NCBI GenBank assembly: GCA_904502045.1
Contig: CAJGEB010000055.1
Span: 1-6,679, forward strand
Length of the DNA stretch: 6,679 nucleotides
From: an uncultured Oscillospiraceae bacterium
GTDB taxonomy: Bacteria; Bacillota; Clostridia; Oscillospirales; Ruminococcaceae
Direction of reading: 5' to 3'
The notes under the pieces are model-generated. The model was not told the origin of the DNA. It made no database searches and saw only the letters and a list, made by a program, of their open reading frames with translations. The position numbers and the translations under genes were made by a program. Shown here piece after piece: positions 6,386 to 6,679 of this stretch (the stretch's first letter is position 1; each line of letters begins with the position of its first letter).

Positions 6386-6414
6386 TTGGGCATCTTGCAT
6401 TGATATGGTAAAAT
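6386..6414 (+). promoter_or_regulatory. Possible weak promoter for the AT-rich gene at the right edge
   Basis: -10-like TAAAAT (6409-6414) has an extended TG element at 6406-6407. The hexamer 17 bases upstream (TTGGGC, 6386-6391) matches the -35 consensus in only three positions. An extended -10 can compensate for a poor -35, so the call is plausible but unproven. Confidence 0.5.
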
Positions 6415-6421
6415 AAAAAAC

Positions 6422-6427
6422 GAGGTG
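6422..6427 (+). promoter_or_regulatory. Ribosome binding site of the right-edge gene
   Basis: GAGGTG lies 6 bases before the ATG at 6434. Confidence 0.75.
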
Positions 6428-6433
6428 AATCCT

Positions 6434-6679
6434 ATGAAAAAATACAAATTGACTTCAGCATTTATTATTGGTTTGTTTTTACTACAACTTTTCAATTTAA
6501 CCGCATTTGCCAATTCTTCGTGGGTTTGGATATCAGAGAGCCGACCTTATGACGTTTTGCCTTGGGTTGCTATTGGAACATTAATAATTGAAGCCATAAG
6601 TCTTGTGATTTTTGCAAAAATCAAAAACGGATTCAAAGTATTTGCATTAGTAACAATTGCAAATGTGATATCGTTTGCA
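6434..6679 (+). CDS. Partial gene: predicted secreted or membrane protein, right end cut by the window
   Basis: The frame is open for 82 codons from the ATG to the last base, with no stop. The product begins MKKYKLTSAFIIGLFLLQLF and continues to NLTAFAN: a lysine-rich N-region, a hydrophobic core and an A-F-A cleavage-like site before N27, so a signal peptide or first membrane helix. A short polar segment (NSSWVWISESRPYDVLP) is followed by a second hydrophobic stretch (about 43-62), a basic turn (KIKNGFK) and the start of a third (about 69-82). This suggests a small multipass membrane protein with an outside loop holding WVW and RPYD. I do not recognise a named family. G+C is about one third by my hand count, clearly below the neighbouring genes, and codons are T/A-ending (TTT, ATT, AAT, CTT) instead of the AGA/ATA/GCG pattern upstream. 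This may indicate a different origin. Confidence 0.8.
   Translation, partial: MKKYKLTSAFIIGLFLLQLFNLTAFANSSWVWISESRPYDVLPWVAIGTLIIEAISLVIFAKIKNGFKVFALVTIANVISFA

Noticed and set aside
5386..6513. Long 375-codon open frame on the minus strand covering the whole DUF1848 gene
   Set aside because: The predicted protein is rich in Tyr, Cys and Arg with no domain, no ribosome binding site was seen, and it overlies a gene with clear family motifs, a promoter and a ribosome binding site. Codon bias on the plus strand explains the lack of stops.

Overview
The window looks like an ordinary chromosomal stretch from a low-to-mid GC Gram-positive gut or rumen bacterium, most likely a Ruminococcus-type clostridium (Oscillospiraceae). 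The evidence is strong AGGAGG-like ribosome binding sites, sigma-A promoters with 17-bp spacers, hairpin terminators, heavy AGA/ATA codon use, a long clostridial-type PRPP synthetase, a DUF1848 protein and a Ser/Glu-rich lipoprotein stalk. The taxonomic call is an inference from protein style, not a database match. Every gene seen is on the + strand.

Layout: (1) 16-1242, tyrS, complete, ending in a GC-rich hairpin terminator (1251-1290); its promoter lies outside the window. (2) A consensus-like promoter (1332-1360) drives a divergent 389-aa ribose-phosphate pyrophosphokinase (1391-2560), closed by a strong terminator (2572-2605). (3) An extended -10 promoter (2617-2645) starts a probable three-gene operon: a 105-aa protein of unknown function (2695-3012), an MBOAT/AlgI-type membrane O-acyltransferase (3050-4426) and an M15B (VanY-type) D,D-carboxypeptidase lipoprotein (4444-5307), closed by a hairpin (5316-5347). 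(4) A new promoter (5358-5386) precedes a DUF1848 protein with a C-terminal radical-SAM-like cysteine cluster (5449-6378). (5) After 55 bases comes a much more AT-rich membrane-protein gene (6434 onward), cut by the window edge.

The first two units are housekeeping (tRNA charging; PRPP for nucleotides, histidine and tryptophan). The third looks like an envelope unit: an acyl-transfer membrane enzyme beside a peptidoglycan-trimming lipoprotein. The best leads are that MBOAT-M15B pairing without the usual SGNH/DHHW partner, the DUF1848 cysteine cluster, and the altered PRPP loop of the pyrophosphokinase. I found no CRISPR array, mobile element, rRNA, tRNA, defence cassette or obvious riboswitch. 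No intergenic stretch exceeds about 150 bases, and each one is accounted for by a terminator and/or a promoter. I do not see clear evidence of an entirely new system.
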